Of a DNA stretch of 64,000 bases, positions 50,064 to 59,104 are shown one piece after another. This stretch comes from an uncultured Acetatifactor sp. Its GTDB lineage: Bacteria; Bacillota; Clostridia; Lachnospirales; Lachnospiraceae. A model generated the notes under the pieces. The model ran no database searches. It had not been told where the DNA came from and saw only the letters and a list, made by a program, of their open reading frames with translations. The number at the start of each line of letters is the position of its first letter. The stretch's first letter is position 1. The stretch lies in contig CAJTLR010000012.1 in NCBI GenBank assembly GCA_910577185.1, positions 18,557 to 82,556 on the forward strand, read 5' to 3'. Both the position numbers and the translations under genes were made by a program.

Positions 50064-51215
50064 TTATTTCTCATACACTGTCTGCTTCATCAGCACCTGC
50101 ACAACGGCTTCAAACGATGCACTGTCCAGCTCATCCCGCAGCAAATAGAGCAGCTTTTCCGCCGGATACCGCGCATAGCGTTCCTTCCAGTTCCGGTCAG
50201 CCTCCGTAAACCGGTGGAATGAAAGTGTCTTACCAAGCATCTCCAGCTCTTCCGCCAGAATCTCCTCCGCATCCGCCAGCGCCTGCTGCTTTAACCTGTT
50301 ATTTTCTTCGGCCAGGCTCTTAATCTCATCCAACGCCACAAGACGGCAATGCGCCAGCCGCCCAATCTCCGCATCCATATCCGTCGGCATGGAAATATCA
50401 ACAAAAAGTCGCTCTTTCGTCTCCCTGTCCCTTCTCAACACTTCCCCGACCCTGCCGGCTGTCAGCGTATAATGAGGACTGGCCGTGGCGGAGATCACCG
50501 CATCCGCTTCCTGCAGATAAGCATACCGCTCCTGATAGGGCACATTTTCCACCCGCGGACTGCCGCTTTGGAGCAGCCCGTTGTGTGACCGGATCGTGGC
50601 GATGATGCGGATATTTTCCTGACTCAGCAGGTTCTTGAGGATGATGCCGCCCATCTGTCCGCTGCTGCCCATCAAAAGCACCGTTTTATGGGGCAGCGGC
50701 AGACGGAACACTTCATTTGCCGCCAGCGTAGCCACGGAAACGGAAGTTTTGGAGAGCATCGTCTCCGTCTTCACCCGTTTGGCGCACGCCAGCGCCGCCT
50801 GAAAAATACAATTCAACTCATAGCCGGTACAGCCGGCCTCTTTGGCATGAATGTAAGCATCCCGCACCTGTCCCAGGATCTCATCCTCCCCGATCACCAT
50901 GGACTCCATCCCGCAGACTACCCGGAAAAGATGCTGCAGCGCCTTTCGCCCCTGATAGCGTCTGGCCAGTCCTCTGATCCACTCGCCGTCACAGCCGGTC
51001 GCTCCGGCCAGCGCTTCTTCCAATGCCCGGAAACGGTTTGCCTCTCCCGGCACATAAACTTCCGTGCGGTTACAGGTGGACACCAATACACACTGTTCCA
51101 TCCCGCAGACCGCCAGCATCTCCCGCAGGCAGTCCTCTCTTTCTTCTTTTACGATAAAACATCTCTGTCTGTCCGCAGATTCCGCCGTTTTATGGCTGAT
51201 GCTGATGCATTCCAT
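50064..51215 (-). CDS. hemA: Glutamyl-tRNA reductase
   Basis: 383 residues. The catalytic cysteine is C48 in LVSTCNRTEVYV. GMESMVIGEDEILGQVRDAY, the NADP-binding VLLMGSSGQMGGIILKNLL and DAVISATASPHYTL follow, then a C-terminal dimerisation domain (LDEIKSLAEENNRLKQQAL). It makes glutamate-1-semialdehyde from Glu-tRNA, the first committed step. It is the second gene of the operon. Confidence 0.95.
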   Translation of the reverse strand: MECISISHKTAESADRQRCFIVKEEREDCLREMLAVCGMEQCVLVSTCNRTEVYVPGEANRFRALEEALAGATGCDGEWIRGLARRYQGRKALQHLFRVVCGMESMVIGEDEILGQVRDAYIHAKEAGCTGYELNCIFQAALACAKRVKTETMLSKTSVSVATLAANEVFRLPLPHKTVLLMGSSGQMGGIILKNLLSQENIRIIATIRSHNGLLQSGSPRVENVPYQERYAYLQEADAVISATASPHYTLTAGRVGEVLRRDRETKERLFVDISMPTDMDAEIGRLAHCRLVALDEIKSLAEENNRLKQQALADAEEILAEELEMLGKTLSFHRFTEADRNWKERYARYPAEKLLYLLRDELDSASFEAVVQVLMKQTVYEK

Positions 51216-51315
51216 CTTTTTACAACCTTCTCTTTTCCCTGTCAGTCAAAAAATTTACCTCTGAAAAAATTCTGCCTTATGACCTGTCGGCAATGTCATT
51301 AAGTGGACTCTGTCT

Positions 51316-53901
51316 TTAGCAGGTCGCCCCGCCTTTCAGATGCAGCTTCGCCCCGATGATCTCTTCTCTGCGGGCCAGCAGATCATCCGCCATAAGCTGG
51401 GCCTGCACGTCCTCGAATCCGAGTCTGCTGATGGTATCCGCGAAGCGTTCGCCCGTCCTGCCCTGTTCCCGGAACAACAGAATCGCCTTTTCCAGTACGG
51501 AAAGCACTTCTTCTTCGCTTAAGAAAATCTTATCCAGCTTCCGCCCCTGAGCTACCCGCTTGCCCCAGCGGCCGCCGATGTAAACACGGTAACCGTAAGC
51601 ACTCTCCTCCGCTGCCTTAAACGGACATTTGCCCACACAGCGGCCGCAGTTGTTACACTGATCCGGATCGATCACCAACTTGCCGTCCACTACCTGAGAT
51701 GCCTCCACCGGGCACGCCAGAGCGACCTGACAGATCTTACATCCGCGGCATTTCTCTGGATCGATCACCGGCACTTTCTGTCCTACGATACCGAAATCGT
51801 TCAGATCCGGTTTCACGCAGTTGTTCGGGCACCCGCCCACCGCGATCTTGAACTTATGAGGCAGCTTCACGGACGCATAGCCGTGGAAGAACCGCTCATG
51901 AATCTCCTCCGACAGGCGATAGGAATCCAAAAGGCCGTATTGGCAGGTCGTTCCCTTACATGCCACCACCGGACGCACTTTGGATCCGGTACCGCCGGTC
52001 TCCAGACCTTCCTCCGCCAGGAAAGCCCGGAGCGCCTCGATCCTGTCAAAAGGCACACCCACGATCTCCAGCGTCAAACGGGTGGTCATCACCACATCCC
52101 CGCTGCCGAACCTCTCCGCCGCCTCCGCGATCTTCTTATGCTCCGCCACGGTAATCTTGCCGTTTCTGGTGATCACGCGCACGTTGAACTTATTGGTGCC
52201 CTTATTGTGCAGACAGCCCAGCGCCTTGACACGGGTGATCTCCTCCGCAGGCACCGTCACCACACCCGGCTTTTCTGCCTCCTTCACCACATTGAAGAAG
52301 GAAGCTCCTTCCAGTACCTTCGTGTTCGTATAGCCGTAGCGTTTCAGCCTGTTCTGCAGCAGATAGGCCCTCTTGCCTTTCGCGCACACAAGCAGAAGTT
52401 TCTCGTCTTTACCAAGCCCCGGCACTTCACCCTTTACTTTTAACAGATCCACATAGGTGGCTCCCGCAATGGTCGGCCCCGCCGGATTCACGTCGATCAC
52501 ACGATAACCTTCCGCCGCTCCTGCCAGATACTCCGCCGGCGTGAAGCTGTCCAGATCGCCCCCGAGCTTATTCAGAAGCATATGTACCGCCTGCACGAAA
52601 GGATGGATCGCCGTGGAAAAAGGCGGCGCATAGGACAGATCCAGACATGTCATCTGCTCCAGCGTGGCGCCAAAGGTCACTGCCATCACACCGATGTCCG
52701 TCACCTTATCCACCGCGCCGGGACCCAATACCTGCACGCCCAGCAGCTTATGGCTGTCCGCATCCGCCACCAGCTTGATGGCAAACCATGCGCTGCCCGG
52801 ATAATAATGCGCCTTGTCATCCGTCACCGCCAGCACACAGACCGGCTTATAGCCCGCCGCTTTCGCCTGCTCCTCGGAAAGCCCTGTCCGGCCGCCTGAA
52901 AGCCCCGGCAGCTTCACCACGCCCGTTCCCAGAACGCCCGGATAACTCACATCTCTGCCGCCAAGCGAAAGCGCCAGCGTCCGGCCCTCCATGTTGGCGG
53001 AAGACCCCATGGGCGACCACTGCCGCTCACCCGTGAGACGGTTCTTCACCATCGCACAGTCACCTGCCGCATACACATCCGGCACGCTGGTCGCCATCTT
53101 ATCATCCACCAGGATCGTGCCTTTAAACATCTCCATGCCCGTATCCTGCAAAAAGCCCGTATTCGGCCGGATGCCGATGGACAGGATCACCACGTCTGCC
53201 GGCAGCAGTCCCTTGTCCGTCTGCACGCCTTCCGCTCTCTCCTCGCCCGTCACGCCGTTAAGCTTCGTTCCGGTGAGCACCGTGATTCCCTTTTTCTCCA
53301 GATGACGGACTGCAAAATTCGCCATCTCCGTGTCGAAGCCCGGCATGATCTGCGGAGCCATATCGATCAGCGTCACGGACAGTCCCTTTTCCAGAAGGTT
53401 CTCCGCCACTTCCAGACCGATGAAACCGCCGCCAACTACTACAGCGCGCTTCACACCGTCGCGGGCAATATATTCCCTTGTCTCAATCGCATCGTCAGGC
53501 GTGCGCATCACGAACACACCCGGCAGATTAAGACCCGGCAGCGGCGGCACCACCGGCGATGCACCCACCGCCACGATACAGGCATCGTACTCGTAGACTT
53601 CCTCTGCTCCCGTGCGCAGATTCTTCGCCGTTGCCTTCTTCCCGGCCGGATCAAGCGCCACCACTTCCCGCTGCGGATAGACCATCGCCCCGGTCAACGC
53701 GCTGTACTTCTCCGGCGTATTCACGATCAGCTGCTCCTTCTCCGGGATCGATCCGCCCACATAATAGGGCAGTCCGCAGCCCGCATAGGAAATGTCCTTT
53801 CCCTTGGTGACGATGGTCACCTCCGCTTCCGGATTCACCCGTTTAAATTTCGCCGCAGCCTTCGTTCCGGCCGCCACCCCGCCAATTACCAGTAATTTCA
53901 T
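51316..53901 (-). CDS. FAD disulfide reductase - rhodanese - siroheme reductase - ferredoxin fusion
   Basis: 861 residues in four parts. (1) A CoA-disulfide-reductase-like FAD/NAD(P)H module: GGVAAGTKAAAKFKRV, redox C42 in ISYAGCGLPYYVGG, VVVGGGFIGLEVAENL, VYAAGDCAMV. (2) A rhodanese-like domain near 465-540 with LLLVCAKGKRAYLL (about C505). (3) A nitrite/sulfite reductase half-domain near 570-700 with VACKGTTCQYG (CxxxxC) and VGGCPNNCVK (CxxxC), the four cysteines that hold the coupled 4Fe-4S and siroheme. (4) A ferredoxin with CRGCKICQVALACP and CNNCGRCVGKCP. It probably carries electrons from NAD(P)H to sulfite, polysulfide or nitrite. It heads an operon that makes its siroheme. Confidence 0.9.
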   Translation of the reverse strand: MKLLVIGGVAAGTKAAAKFKRVNPEAEVTIVTKGKDISYAGCGLPYYVGGSIPEKEQLIVNTPEKYSALTGAMVYPQREVVALDPAGKKATAKNLRTGAEEVYEYDACIVAVGASPVVPPLPGLNLPGVFVMRTPDDAIETREYIARDGVKRAVVVGGGFIGLEVAENLLEKGLSVTLIDMAPQIMPGFDTEMANFAVRHLEKKGITVLTGTKLNGVTGEERAEGVQTDKGLLPADVVILSIGIRPNTGFLQDTGMEMFKGTILVDDKMATSVPDVYAAGDCAMVKNRLTGERQWSPMGSSANMEGRTLALSLGGRDVSYPGVLGTGVVKLPGLSGGRTGLSEEQAKAAGYKPVCVLAVTDDKAHYYPGSAWFAIKLVADADSHKLLGVQVLGPGAVDKVTDIGVMAVTFGATLEQMTCLDLSYAPPFSTAIHPFVQAVHMLLNKLGGDLDSFTPAEYLAGAAEGYRVIDVNPAGPTIAGATYVDLLKVKGEVPGLGKDEKLLLVCAKGKRAYLLQNRLKRYGYTNTKVLEGASFFNVVKEAEKPGVVTVPAEEITRVKALGCLHNKGTNKFNVRVITRNGKITVAEHKKIAEAAERFGSGDVVMTTRLTLEIVGVPFDRIEALRAFLAEEGLETGGTGSKVRPVVACKGTTCQYGLLDSYRLSEEIHERFFHGYASVKLPHKFKIAVGGCPNNCVKPDLNDFGIVGQKVPVIDPEKCRGCKICQVALACPVEASQVVDGKLVIDPDQCNNCGRCVGKCPFKAAEESAYGYRVYIGGRWGKRVAQGRKLDKIFLSEEEVLSVLEKAILLFREQGRTGERFADTISRLGFEDVQAQLMADDLLARREEIIGAKLHLKGGATC

Positions 53902-53960
53902 ATCCTGCCTAACCTCCTCTTTCTATGATTCCGTAACCCTTGATAGCCTTGTTTACTTTC

Positions 53961-53972
53961 CATTACTTAATG
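53961..53972. promoter_or_regulatory. Possible operator upstream of the siroheme operon
   Basis: CATTACTTAATG contains CATTA and TAATG arms around two bases, about 60 bases upstream of the first operon gene. No convincing -35/-10 pair accompanies it, so it is only a candidate. No cobalamin-type riboswitch features are seen in the 153-bp upstream gap. Confidence 0.3.
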
Positions 53973-54054
53973 ATGCCATAAAAGGAGGAAAAATGCAATT
54001 CCGATGAAATTTCCTGCGCTGCAACAGGATGCATGGCACCGTAAATAGCAACTC

Positions 54055-54534
54055 CTATCCCCTCCTCTCAAGCTCCCGCAGGTTGATCATGGAAATGATT
54101 TCTTTCTGCCTCTTTTCCACCTCCTCGATCCTGATTCTGCCAATGTCATTTCTTATTTTTTCAAACGCAATGGCAGGAAACAGTTTTTCACACAAATCAT
54201 TGATCCCCGGCGATGCCCCCATCAGGGCTGTTACAAGCGCCTTCTCGTCAAACAGTCGCAGACTCTCTTCCAGCTCCTTTTCCGGAATTACGGACAGCTG
54301 TTCAAAATCCGTTATCGTCCGGGGCTGTATGTCCGGTTCTAATATGTCGTTGATGGAGACATCATACAGGCTGGACAGCTGCAGAAGAATCTCCAGGTCG
54401 GGGATCGTCGCTCCCGTCTCCCATTTTGAGACAGCCTGCCTCGACAGATGCAGTCTTTTTGCCAGATCCTCCTGCGTATAATGATGCTTTTTCCGCAGAT
54501 ATTGCAAGTGCCCCGCTATCAGATTCGTATTCAT
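54055..54534 (-). CDS. XRE family regulator with C-terminal domain
   Basis: 159 residues. N-terminal HTH (LRKKHHYTQEDLAKRLHLSRQAVSKWETG, PDLEILLQLSSLYDVSINDIL), then a helical C-terminal part (IPEKELEESLRLFDEKALVTALMG, IEEVEKRQKEIISMINL). GGGAG precedes the ATG. It lies 153 bases upstream of the siroheme operon in the same orientation; a role in its regulation is possible but not shown. Confidence 0.9.
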   Translation of the reverse strand: MNTNLIAGHLQYLRKKHHYTQEDLAKRLHLSRQAVSKWETGATIPDLEILLQLSSLYDVSINDILEPDIQPRTITDFEQLSVIPEKELEESLRLFDEKALVTALMGASPGINDLCEKLFPAIAFEKIRNDIGRIRIEEVEKRQKEIISMINLRELERRG

Positions 54535-54683
54535 CTTAAATCTACTCCCTTCTCGTCCCTGTACTGCTGTTATCTCTATTATAAAGCATATGGAAAGAAG
54601 AGATAAGCATCTGTCAGGCGCAATAAAGCAAGCGCTGCGATCAGGACTGTCCTTATGTCTGTCTGATCTACGTAAAGATTTCC

Positions 54684-54726
54684 AAAGCTGTTTCCAAAGC
54701 TGATAATGAGCTTTGGAAACAGCTTT
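54684..54726. repeat. Perfect 18-bp inverted repeat after the AlbA_2 gene
   Basis: AAAGCTGTTTCCAAAGCT and its exact complement flank a 7-base loop. The right arm overlaps the stop codon of the gene at 54725. A further TTTCCAAAGC unit precedes it, so the same 10-12-mer occurs three times. The minus-strand sequence after the stem (GGAAATCTTTACG) has no clean T-tract, so it may or may not terminate. Confidence 0.7.
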
Positions 54727-56062
54727 AGATAGTTTTATTTATTTTCCAAAAACCAAACCTCTTTCCTCCGTTACGTTCTATTGCGCCCTCATTGACCAAC
54801 TCTTTTATCACTTTTTGTATGTGTGTTCTTGTCTCATTCAATACTTCCTGCAGTTCCTTTTGAGTTGCCTCAGGCTTATCCTTCAAATATTCTACTATTT
54901 TTATTTTCAAATCTATATGTTCAGCTTTAGAATCCAGCTTTGAAATAAATCTATTCGATGCCGAAACTGCCGATAGTTTAATCGTTATATCTTCCGCATG
55001 CACAACATACTCTGGTTTTGAAGTTCCATATTCATTGCAAACTTCAAAAATTTTCTGTATTCCCCGTCCCCAGCTTTCAATATAGCCAGCCCTGAAAAAT
55101 GCCCTGGCGATCTTCGGATTATATGGCCTTGACTGATGCCTTTGCAGTAAAGAATCCACTGTCCAATCAGAAGGAAACACGCATTCGTTGCTAATATACA
55201 TCGCATCATCCTCAATCCTGATCTGTACAGGTATTCCGCCACTCCAACGTGAATGTACAAGTGCATTGTAAAGTGCTTCACGTATCGCATCCTTTGGAAA
55301 TGGATAAGTTTCTACTCTGGTCATATTCTCGTAAGTAATCGGAGCCTTTAAGTATTTCAAATAAATTAACTCGATCACACGCTCTGCCTGCATAAATAAT
55401 GATCCTATTACTTCATCCTGATACTGCAAATCAGAACCTTTTCCAAATTTTCCAATTTTTGTATACGTACCAAACATCCATTTTTGTGGATTCCGATGAA
55501 AAAGAAGCACCGCAGCTCTTGTAAGTTTTCCATTTTTCAGCAAATCAAGACTATCCAACAGCTCTGCATTGCTCATATCCAAATCTGCTTTCGTCATACG
55601 CTTACTTCGCACTGCTTCCCGGCGAAATATATCGAAACTCTCCTTATCCAAGTCTTCTACTGATACCCCTTCAATAATAGAATCTTCCCAGCGAATACCT
55701 GTTTTTGAAGATATGAATTCTGTTAAAGCCGTTCCTCTCAGAACCTGCCTTGTACTACCACTGCGAAAATGATACTCTCCTTTATAACTGACCGGGTAAC
55801 TGCTTGGATTTACTATAATTTCAATATATTCCAGGCCATCTTTGGAAAGCAGATTTATATCTGCAAGAAATCCCAGGTTCGTCTGAATCTTATTAGGTAT
55901 TTCCTCCAGAAGTTTCTTGCCGTTTCGAATACCAATAATTTTCCCCATATCATCTATTCCGATATAGATTCTACCACCCTGAGCATTTGCAAAACCGCAT
56001 ATCCATTTCAGATATTCGTCACGCCACGATTCTTTCCATTCAATATTTTGGCTCTCTGTCAT
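54725..56062 (-). CDS. AlbA_2/Schlafen-type ATP-binding regulator
   Basis: 445 residues from ATG 56062 behind AGGGGGTG. N-terminal AlbA_2 domain: NIEWKESWRDEYLKWICGFANAQGGRIYIGIDDMGKIIGI and FRSGSTRQVLRGTALTEFI. The centre (FPKDAIREALYNALVHSRW, RPYNPKIARAFFRAGYIESWGRGIQKIFEVC) is the ATP-binding, GHKL-like domain of these proteins. A C-terminal winged helix (KPEATQKELQEVLNETRTHIQKVIKELVNEG) would bind DNA. Such proteins are stress or defence-linked regulators in various bacteria; the role here is unknown. Confidence 0.9.
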   Translation of the reverse strand: MTESQNIEWKESWRDEYLKWICGFANAQGGRIYIGIDDMGKIIGIRNGKKLLEEIPNKIQTNLGFLADINLLSKDGLEYIEIIVNPSSYPVSYKGEYHFRSGSTRQVLRGTALTEFISSKTGIRWEDSIIEGVSVEDLDKESFDIFRREAVRSKRMTKADLDMSNAELLDSLDLLKNGKLTRAAVLLFHRNPQKWMFGTYTKIGKFGKGSDLQYQDEVIGSLFMQAERVIELIYLKYLKAPITYENMTRVETYPFPKDAIREALYNALVHSRWSGGIPVQIRIEDDAMYISNECVFPSDWTVDSLLQRHQSRPYNPKIARAFFRAGYIESWGRGIQKIFEVCNEYGTSKPEYVVHAEDITIKLSAVSASNRFISKLDSKAEHIDLKIKIVEYLKDKPEATQKELQEVLNETRTHIQKVIKELVNEGAIERNGGKRFGFWKINKTI

Positions 56063-56583
56063 CAATATACACCCCCTAAAACATTCTTCTCCGTAATCTC
56101 CCGTGTCATGCTATAATATAACAATACTCCAAGAATCTCCTTATCTTTATTTCTGTAAACTTAATCAGGCAAATTATTGACTTCGTGAACTTTCAAATTA
56201 GTTCTGTATTGATTAAAATAAAAACATTTTTCATCGTTAAGAAAATTATACCGTACTTTGAGTCTGTTCTCAATAAAAATCATAAACATCAGGAACCGGC
56301 TGTTACTATCACAGGAATTTAAAACAATCATCCTTGACAAGTTAAATCTATTGCCGGATACTCCTTTCCTTAATCATGATTTTTCTACAGGTATCGCAGA
56401 TTCTAAAAACAAGGACAAATCAAAGCCAAAAATGTCAGGACTTCCACATGCGCATATGTTACAATGACTTCATCAGGGCAGGAGTCAAACAGTCAATAAT
56501 CCCGCCACAAGCACAGTGCCTGGCTCATTGCACGCGGGATAAATTGACAACAACATAATCAATGTGGACGACAGGGAGGTAAA
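56063..56583. other. Non-coding 521-bp gap between divergent genes
   Basis: AT-rich, with no frame that looks like a gene. A possible rightward promoter is TTGACA at 56334 with GATACT at 56357 (17-base spacing), about 220 bases upstream of the AraC-type gene. No repeat, RNA gene or mobile element was recognised. Confidence 0.45.
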
Positions 56584-57522
56584 ATGGACTGGCTGACAAG
56601 TTTCAAAAAAGCGATCGATTATATAGAAACGCATATGCTCTCGGATATCAGCGCCAAAGATGTGGCAGACGCGGTACATATATCGCCTTCTTATTTTCAA
56701 AAGAGTTTTAAGATCGTAACCGGTTATTCCATTGGGGAATATCTGCGGAATCGCAGGCTTTACCTGGCCGGACTGGATATGTTGAATGCCGCCCCGGCAG
56801 ACGGCAGCCCTTTGCAGAAGAACCCGAAATCACCTGCAGACAAGACCGTGCTGGATCTGGCCTGTAAGTACGGATATGATACACCGGAAAGTTTTACCAA
56901 AGCCTTTTCCCGCTTTCACGGTATGTCGCCTACGCAGCTTAAGTCCCAGCCCACCAGGATTAAAGTTTTTCTGCCTTTGATCGTAGAAATCTCAATACGA
57001 GGAGGAAACAAAATGGAGTTTCAATTAGAAAAAAGACAAAGCATGCATATGATCGGATTAGGACGGATCTTTTCTTATGATACCTCTTATCAGGATATCC
57101 CCAAATTCTGGTGTGAATTCTGCAGCAGATACTGCACGCAGGATACACCGGCCCCGCCGGAAGAACAGGCCATCCGGCAGACGATCGCAGAATGCATCGT
57201 GGGAGAATTCGGCGTCTGCGTGGAAGACATTAATGACGGAGAACATTTCCACTACTATATCGCAGGTGCGTACCAGGGCGGCGCCGTGCCGGAAGGCATG
57301 TCTGTCTTTGAAATTCCCGCCAGCGAATGGGCCAAGTTTAACTGTATCGGCCGCATACCGCAAAGCCTGCAGACAGTCAATACCCGTATCTTCAGTGAAT
57401 GGCTTCCGGGAAACCAGGAATTTGAAATGTCAATGCCAATAAATATAGAGTGGTATTCCAATGGAGATACCAACAGCGACGACTATGTAAGCGCTGTTTG
57501 GATCCCGGTAAAGCGCTTATAA
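56584..57522 (+). CDS. AraC family regulator with GyrI-like effector domain
   Basis: 312 residues. Two N-terminal HTHs of the AraC type (SDISAKDVADAVHISPSYFQKSFKIVTGYSIGEYLRNRRL and VLDLACKYGYDTPESFTKAFSRFHGMSPTQLK) are followed by a GyrI/SOUL-like small-molecule domain (QLEKRQSMHMIGLGRIFSYDT, AGAYQGGAVPEGMSVFEIPASEWAKF, EMSMPINIEWYSNGD). The Rob-like order suggests control of drug or stress genes. GGGAGGTAAA precedes the ATG. It is convergent with the MATE exporter gene. Confidence 0.93.
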   Translation: MDWLTSFKKAIDYIETHMLSDISAKDVADAVHISPSYFQKSFKIVTGYSIGEYLRNRRLYLAGLDMLNAAPADGSPLQKNPKSPADKTVLDLACKYGYDTPESFTKAFSRFHGMSPTQLKSQPTRIKVFLPLIVEISIRGGNKMEFQLEKRQSMHMIGLGRIFSYDTSYQDIPKFWCEFCSRYCTQDTPAPPEEQAIRQTIAECIVGEFGVCVEDINDGEHFHYYIAGAYQGGAVPEGMSVFEIPASEWAKFNCIGRIPQSLQTVNTRIFSEWLPGNQEFEMSMPINIEWYSNGDTNSDDYVSAVWIPVKRL

Positions 57523-57596
57523 TCTGCTGTTCCCACCCTGGCTGTGCGTCACAAATTCCCGTGAGGGACAAATTGCTCACCGAAAAATTTATCCCC

Positions 57597-58943
57597 CTAT
57601 ATCCTGTCACTATCTGTTCTGCTGCAGTCCCTGCTGTACATAAACAGACAGATTACCGTTAAGATCGTCTCCACAACAGGCTGCGCTGCGATCACCCCAT
57701 TCAGTTTCCAAATATGATTCAAAATGATCACTCCCGGGATAAACAGCGCGGCATTTCTCAGAACCGTAATGGTAAGCGACCTTACCGCTTTGCCCAATGC
57801 CTGAAAATAACTGGTCATCATATTGATAACCCCCAGCATGGGAGCCGACAGGCAAAGAATCTTAAGAAAGTACCCCGTCTGTTCGATCAAAGCGGCGTCC
57901 TGCAGGAATATTGCGGCCAGCGGCTTTCCGCAGAGCATAAAGACAGCCATAAACACAACGCCCATACAAACTCCGTACAGCACCGTATATTTTACGATAT
58001 CCGACATTCTCTTTTTTGCATTCCCTCCGTAGCAATAGCCCACCAGAGGAGCAACACCCTGCGATAACCCCACCGACAGCAGAATCGGAATCATATCAAG
58101 CTTATAGGCAATCCCATAAGAAGCCACTGCATCAGAACCGTAAATGCCGATATAATTGTTAAGAACGATATTGGAAACACTCATAAGTACCGTAATGAGC
58201 GCACCCGGAATGCCGATGCTTACGACATTGCGGATCATCGGCGCATTCCATACAAACCCCGTAGGGCTAAGCGGCACCAACTGATTGCCCTTCTTTCCTT
58301 CACGGACCATGCAGACAAGATAGTAGACCGTCGCGCTCACAAATCCTAATGAAGTTGCCAGTGCGGCCCCTGCCGTTCCCCACTGCAGAACCGCTATAAA
58401 AACATAATCCAGCACCATATTGATACCATTCCCAAGCATCAGTCCAATGGTGCCTTCCTTGATCAGTCCCACCGAACGGAACAAATGCACAAACCCATTC
58501 GACAGCATAATAAAAGGTGCTCCTGCAAAGATCCATCTCAGATAATCACAGGTATAGATCATATTATCCGCATCTGCACCGGATAATTTTGCCAGCGGCT
58601 GCAATAATATCAGCCCCAGGACAAGCGTGACAACGCCTGATACCGCCATCGCATATACGCAGAATTTCATGGTCGCACCAGCTTCCTTTTTCCTGCCTTC
58701 TCCCAACAGCCTTGCAATCACGCTGCTGCCACCCATGCCGAAAATACAGGCGATAGACATAATAATGAGCAGGATCGGCGCACACAATGTGACTGCGGCG
58801 ATCATGGCAGGTTCTTTTGTCAGCGAAACAAAAAAAGTGTCGGCAATATTATAGATCAATGTCGTCAGCTGCCCCAGCATAGCAGGCAGCCCAACTCTCA
58901 TGATCGCTTTGGATAGATTCTTTTCTTCAAAAACGGATGTCAT
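57597..58943 (-). CDS. MATE family efflux transporter
   Basis: 448 residues from ATG 58943 (MTSVFEEKNLSKAIMRVGLPAMLGQLTTLIYNIADTFFVS) behind GGGAGG; a longer frame starts at 58979. Twelve helices and the MATE hallmarks MIAAVTLCAPILLIIMS, GGSSVIARLLGEGRKKEA, GAALATSLGFVSATVYYLV and GLSQGVAPLVGYCYGGNAKKRM are present. It probably exports cationic compounds in exchange for Na+ or H+. It is divergent from a Crp/Fnr-like regulator gene, which probably controls it. Confidence 0.94.
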   Translation of the reverse strand: MTSVFEEKNLSKAIMRVGLPAMLGQLTTLIYNIADTFFVSLTKEPAMIAAVTLCAPILLIIMSIACIFGMGGSSVIARLLGEGRKKEAGATMKFCVYAMAVSGVVTLVLGLILLQPLAKLSGADADNMIYTCDYLRWIFAGAPFIMLSNGFVHLFRSVGLIKEGTIGLMLGNGINMVLDYVFIAVLQWGTAGAALATSLGFVSATVYYLVCMVREGKKGNQLVPLSPTGFVWNAPMIRNVVSIGIPGALITVLMSVSNIVLNNYIGIYGSDAVASYGIAYKLDMIPILLSVGLSQGVAPLVGYCYGGNAKKRMSDIVKYTVLYGVCMGVVFMAVFMLCGKPLAAIFLQDAALIEQTGYFLKILCLSAPMLGVINMMTSYFQALGKAVRSLTITVLRNAALFIPGVIILNHIWKLNGVIAAQPVVETILTVICLFMYSRDCSRTDSDRI

Positions 58944-59001
58944 CTCTTTCTTTTCCTCCCTTGCGCTTTTCTCCATCATACTGTAAAATAAACAAAAAAA
59001 T

Positions 59002-59017
59002 CAGGACATATGTCCTG
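59002..59017. promoter_or_regulatory. Perfect 16-bp palindrome between MATE and its regulator
   Basis: CAGGACATATGTCCTG lies in the divergent gap, 59 bases from the MATE start and 88 from the regulator start. A perfect palindrome of this length next to a Crp/Fnr-like protein is likely its operator, giving joint control of both genes. Confidence 0.7.
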
Positions 59018-59104
59018 TTAATGAAACGTCGTGTGAAAACTCTGATGTGCCAACTTTTCACACGCACATCCGTTCCTGCATCCGGTTTCACAGCCGGAGC
59101 AAAA

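Noticed and set aside
53902..54054. Cobalamin or other riboswitch before the siroheme operon
   Set aside because: The gap is only 153 bp and shows no cobalamin-box or comparable conserved core.
56258..56467. 69-residue frame in the 56 kb gap
   Set aside because: No ribosome binding site, no motif, and AT-rich non-coding composition.
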